Part shown: one piece after another, positions 61,888 through 64,000 of the stretch
How the letters are laid out: each line of letters begins with the position of its first letter
Numbering within the stretch: position 1 is the first letter of the stretch
Source: an uncultured Chitinophagaceae bacterium
Lineage (GTDB): Bacteria; Bacteroidota; Bacteroidia; Chitinophagales; Chitinophagaceae
DNA length: 64,000 bases
Assembly (NCBI GenBank): GCA_937958995.1
Contig: CALGAP010000009.1
Coordinates: forward strand, 372,001 to 436,000
Reading direction: 5' to 3'
Notes under the pieces: model-generated
The model's input: the letters and a program-made list of their open reading frames with translations, nothing else
Told to the model about the DNA's origin: nothing
Databases searched by the model: none
Made by a program: the position numbers and the translations under genes

Positions 61888-61931
61888 ATTACTCAATGTA
61901 CTGAGCAATTTTACTTAAAACATTGAGTAAT
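61888..61931. promoter_or_regulatory. operator-like array of TTACTCA/TGAGTAA half-sites
   Basis: ATTACTCAATGT (61888-61899) is an exact inverted repeat of ACATTGAGTAAT (61920-61931), and an additional TGAGCAA half-site lies between them (TTACTCA-ATGTAC-TGAGCAA). It is in the divergent gap between the NlpE-META gene and the SDR gene. Confidence 0.5.
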
Positions 61932-62183
61932 TTCCAAAACATGTTTGAAAAGATTTGTTTACAGTCACTTATAAAAACAATTTTGGGGCAGAATGGAGCA
62001 GATTAGTTATTACTTTTATATTAATGCCGGAATATGGAAAACTCCCACCATTCTAATTCTTACCATCTGGATAACATAGGGGCATTCACGATTTAACTAC
62101 ATCATTCGCCGATTCGGATACACCAGAGTTCTTGTTTCTGACCAGCTTTGCATCATTATCTCAAACAATTAAAATCAAGGATA

Positions 62184-63080
62184 ATGGAAGCAAAGAAAGT
62201 TTGGTTTGTGACAGGAGCTTCAAAAGGTTTGGGGCTTGCACTGGTAAGAAAATTATTGGCAAATGGCTACCGCGTAGCTGCTACCTCGCGAAACAAGCAG
62301 GCATTGACTGATCAACTCGGACCAGCATCGGATGCGTTCTTGCCGCTTGAGGTCAATTTGTCCGACAATGATGACGTGCAGCATGCTATTGAAAAGAGTG
62401 TGGCACAGTTTGGCAAAATCGATGTGGTGGTAAACAATGCCGGTTATGCACAATTCGGCACCCCCGAAGAACTCACTGACGAAGAGATACGCCAGAATTT
62501 TGAAATTAATGTATTTGGCTTACTGAATGTAACCCGGAATGTAATGCCTCATCTGCGGGCGAGAAAGTCGGGACACATCATCAACATGGCATCCATCGGA
62601 GGTTTTACAGGAGCTTTCCCGGGTGCCGCCATCTATTGTGCCACCAAGTTTGCCGTGGCCGGGCTCACCGAGGCATTATCGGCCGACGTCAAAGAATTTG
62701 GTATTTCGGCAACCGTGGTTTATCCGGGTTATTTCCGCACTAATTTCCTGGACAAGGGTTCGCTTCGCCTTCCCAAAAATCAAATTAAGGAATATACCGC
62801 CTCGGCCAATCTCGCCCAGTGGCATGCCAACGAACAAAACGGCCATCAACCTGGCGGTCCTCAAAAAGCCGCTGCAGCTTTTAAAGAAGTGGCAGAAATG
62901 GAGAAACCGCCCTTGCACCTGTTCCTGGGAAGTGATTCTTTGCAGCTGGCCCAGGAAAAGATCGAAGTAATACAAAATGCACTGCGTGAGCACCAGGCAC
63001 TGAGCACATCAACGGATTTTTTAACATCATCAGAAAATGTGGAACAATGGAAAAACAATTCATCATCAATCATGGTTTAA
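62184..63080 (+). CDS. short-chain dehydrogenase/reductase
   Basis: 298 residues from ATG 62184 (the frame opens earlier at 62148). Cofactor motif VTGASKGLGLALVRKLL, VNNAGYAQFGTPEE, catalytic serine and YxxxK triad in INMASIGGFTGAFPGAAIYCATKFAVAGL. A Gly-rich N-terminus and absence of a specific substrate loop leave the substrate open. It is first in a cluster whose next gene overlaps by 34 bases. Confidence 0.94.
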   Translation: MEAKKVWFVTGASKGLGLALVRKLLANGYRVAATSRNKQALTDQLGPASDAFLPLEVNLSDNDDVQHAIEKSVAQFGKIDVVVNNAGYAQFGTPEELTDEEIRQNFEINVFGLLNVTRNVMPHLRARKSGHIINMASIGGFTGAFPGAAIYCATKFAVAGLTEALSADVKEFGISATVVYPGYFRTNFLDKGSLRLPKNQIKEYTASANLAQWHANEQNGHQPGGPQKAAAAFKEVAEMEKPPLHLFLGSDSLQLAQEKIEVIQNALREHQALSTSTDFLTSSENVEQWKNNSSSIMV

Positions 63081-63820
63081 TACTAACACTCTTATTGGGA
63101 AGCACAGCATGTACTTCCCAGGGACAACAAGCAGACCGCTCATCCATTATGGACCGGACCGCAATGGAGGAGGCAACGACAATTGTTGCTAATCAATTTG
63201 TGAAATGGAAGAATAATGAAGGCAGCTTTTTCGACATACTGGCGGAAGATGTGGTTTGGACCGTGAGTGGGCAATCGCCGGTTTCAGGTACTTACAACGG
63301 AAAAGCGGAGTTTATTGAAAAAGCTGTAAAGCCGATTTTGGAAAAATTGAAGTCGCCACTGCAACTTGAACTCATCAGCCTGACGAATGACGGAACTCAT
63401 GTCTGGCTTCATTTTAGCGCCAGTGCTACCACTATTTCGGGCGGCACTTATAAAAATGATTATGTGTGGAAACTTGAGGTTAAAGACGGAAAAATCATCC
63501 AGGCAACGGCTTTTCTCGACACCTATGAACTCACCAATTTGATTAACAATACAGCAGCTACTATGAATAAGACGATAGAAGAAACTAAGGAATACATAGG
63601 AGTGTGGGTGACCGAAGACGGTTACATCCGGCATGAACTATTGCCCAACAACAGGTATGATGAAGCGCGCGGCAATCGCAAAAGCGCTTACCAGGGCAGT
63701 TACAAGGTAACAGGAAATCATATTGACTATAAAGACGACACCGGTTTTTCGGCAGACGGAGAATTCAGAAATGGTATTTTATACCATGCCGGAATGATTT
63801 TATACAAAGAGAAAAATTAG
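63047..63820 (+). CDS. lipoprotein fusing an NTF2-like and an Atu4866-like domain
   Basis: 257 residues: lipoprotein signal (LILTLLLGSTACTSQG), an NTF2/SnoaL-like domain (FVKWKNNEGSFFDILAEDVVWTVSG, GTYNGKAEFIEKAVKPILEKL), then from about residue 175 an Atu4866-type domain (YIGVWVTEDGYIRHELLPNNRYDEARGN, GSYKVTGNHIDYKDDTGFSADG). Its ATG is inside the 3' end of the SDR gene (34-base overlap), so it is translationally coupled. Joint presence with an SDR and an AraC regulator suggests a small-molecule detoxification or metabolism cassette (inference). Confidence 0.88.
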   Translation: MEKQFIINHGLILTLLLGSTACTSQGQQADRSSIMDRTAMEEATTIVANQFVKWKNNEGSFFDILAEDVVWTVSGQSPVSGTYNGKAEFIEKAVKPILEKLKSPLQLELISLTNDGTHVWLHFSASATTISGGTYKNDYVWKLEVKDGKIIQATAFLDTYELTNLINNTAATMNKTIEETKEYIGVWVTEDGYIRHELLPNNRYDEARGNRKSAYQGSYKVTGNHIDYKDDTGFSADGEFRNGILYHAGMILYKEKN

Positions 63821-63827
63821 TTGAACA

Positions 63828-64000
63828 ATGGCAAAAGCATACCGACTCAATTCCATTGCCGAATTTCATTCGTTTTGCAATCTTCCCGGTCCCGATCATC
63901 CGTTGATCAGCCTGATCGATTACAGCAAAGTGTCTTATCCTTTCGATGAAAGTTGTGTGAAATGGGTACAGGATTTCTATACTATTGGATTGAAGAGGAA
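63828..64000 (+). CDS. AraC-family transcriptional regulator, 3' truncated by window edge
   Basis: The ATG at 63828 opens 57 codons to the window end: AKAYRLNSIAEFHSFCNLPG, then PDHPLISLIDYSKVSYPF. This matches the N-terminal sensor segment common in Bacteroidota AraC-type regulators (the HPLISLIDxS motif); the HTH region lies outside. It starts 7 bases after the NTF2/Atu4866 gene, so it may regulate the SDR cluster. Confidence 0.8.
   Translation, partial: MAKAYRLNSIAEFHSFCNLPGPDHPLISLIDYSKVSYPFDESCVKWVQDFYTIGLKR

Noticed and set aside
1..64000. CRISPR arrays, IS elements, tRNA or rRNA genes
   Set aside because: No direct-repeat/spacer series, transposase frame, terminal inverted repeats, cloverleaf or rRNA signature was found on reading both strands; only dispersed palindromes are present.

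Overview
The window looks like an ordinary chromosomal stretch of a Gram-negative member of the Bacteroidota, most likely the Chitinophagaceae or a near relative. The basis is a SusC/SusD pair, TonB-linked outer-membrane proteins, lipid A synthesis (lpxB), a Sec/lipoprotein-type (clade II) nitrous-oxide reductase, many small Cys-anchored lipoproteins, and promoters fitting the Bacteroidota pattern TTG/TTTG-N19-TAnnTTTG. I see no rRNA or tRNA gene, CRISPR array, insertion sequence or prophage.

Region by region. 1-8.5 kb: the thrABC threonine operon (thrA enters from the left edge), a DUF2167 membrane protein, then an opposing metB-like/homoserine dehydrogenase operon led by a SAM-I riboswitch with a readable promoter, aptamer, antiterminator and terminator. 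Homoserine for methionine is thus made by its own SAM-controlled dehydrogenase, apart from the one fused in ThrA. 8.6-16 kb: a lipoprotein gene with an 11-G tract, a frameshifted beta-barrel gene, an OmpA lipoprotein, uvrA, a DUF892 ferritin-like protein and a Tat-exported Gfo/Idh/MocA oxidoreductase. 16-25 kb: the nitrous-oxide reduction island. A Crp/Fnr regulator and an overlapping haem-copper-oxidase-like membrane protein are divergent from a seven-gene operon: cytochrome c, nosZ, a membrane-protein/NosL fusion, nosD, nosF, nosY and a group III truncated haemoglobin. Three TGA(T/C)-N4-(A/G)TCA palindromes lie in the divergent promoter region, and a 35-bp perfect inverted repeat closes the operon.

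25-35 kb: a large zinc metalloprotease, a tiny membrane protein, surE-hyp-lpxB, and a two-component module (beta-propeller sensor kinase, NarL-type regulator, lone HTH protein, collagen-like lipoprotein). 35-40.5 kb: atpG with its own promoter, scpB, lysA, a Lys-rich protein of unknown role, and an MBL/beta-CASP hydrolase. 40.5-41.3 kb is a long convergent non-coding gap. 41.3-44.7 kb: a complete phosphorelay (LytTR regulator, Hpt protein, hybrid kinase). 44.9-49.3 kb: SusC/SusD. 49.7-64 kb: an OmpA/TSP3 porin, rhomboid protease, a DUF3667-like gene remnant, a small protein/TonB receptor/lipoprotein triad, an mhqO/mhqD-like quinone-detoxification pair, a GH76 remnant, a KANL3/Tex30-like hydrolase, a WG-repeat protein, an NlpE-META lipoprotein, and an SDR/NTF2-Atu4866/AraC cluster cut by the right edge.

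The strongest biological story is the nos island, with its regulator, candidate operators, NosL fusion and terminal haemoglobin. Second is the SAM-riboswitch-controlled duplicate homoserine dehydrogenase. Several genes show decay or slippage (9.1, 9.8, 52.9 and 58.3 kb). All family assignments come from reading the protein sequences without database searches.
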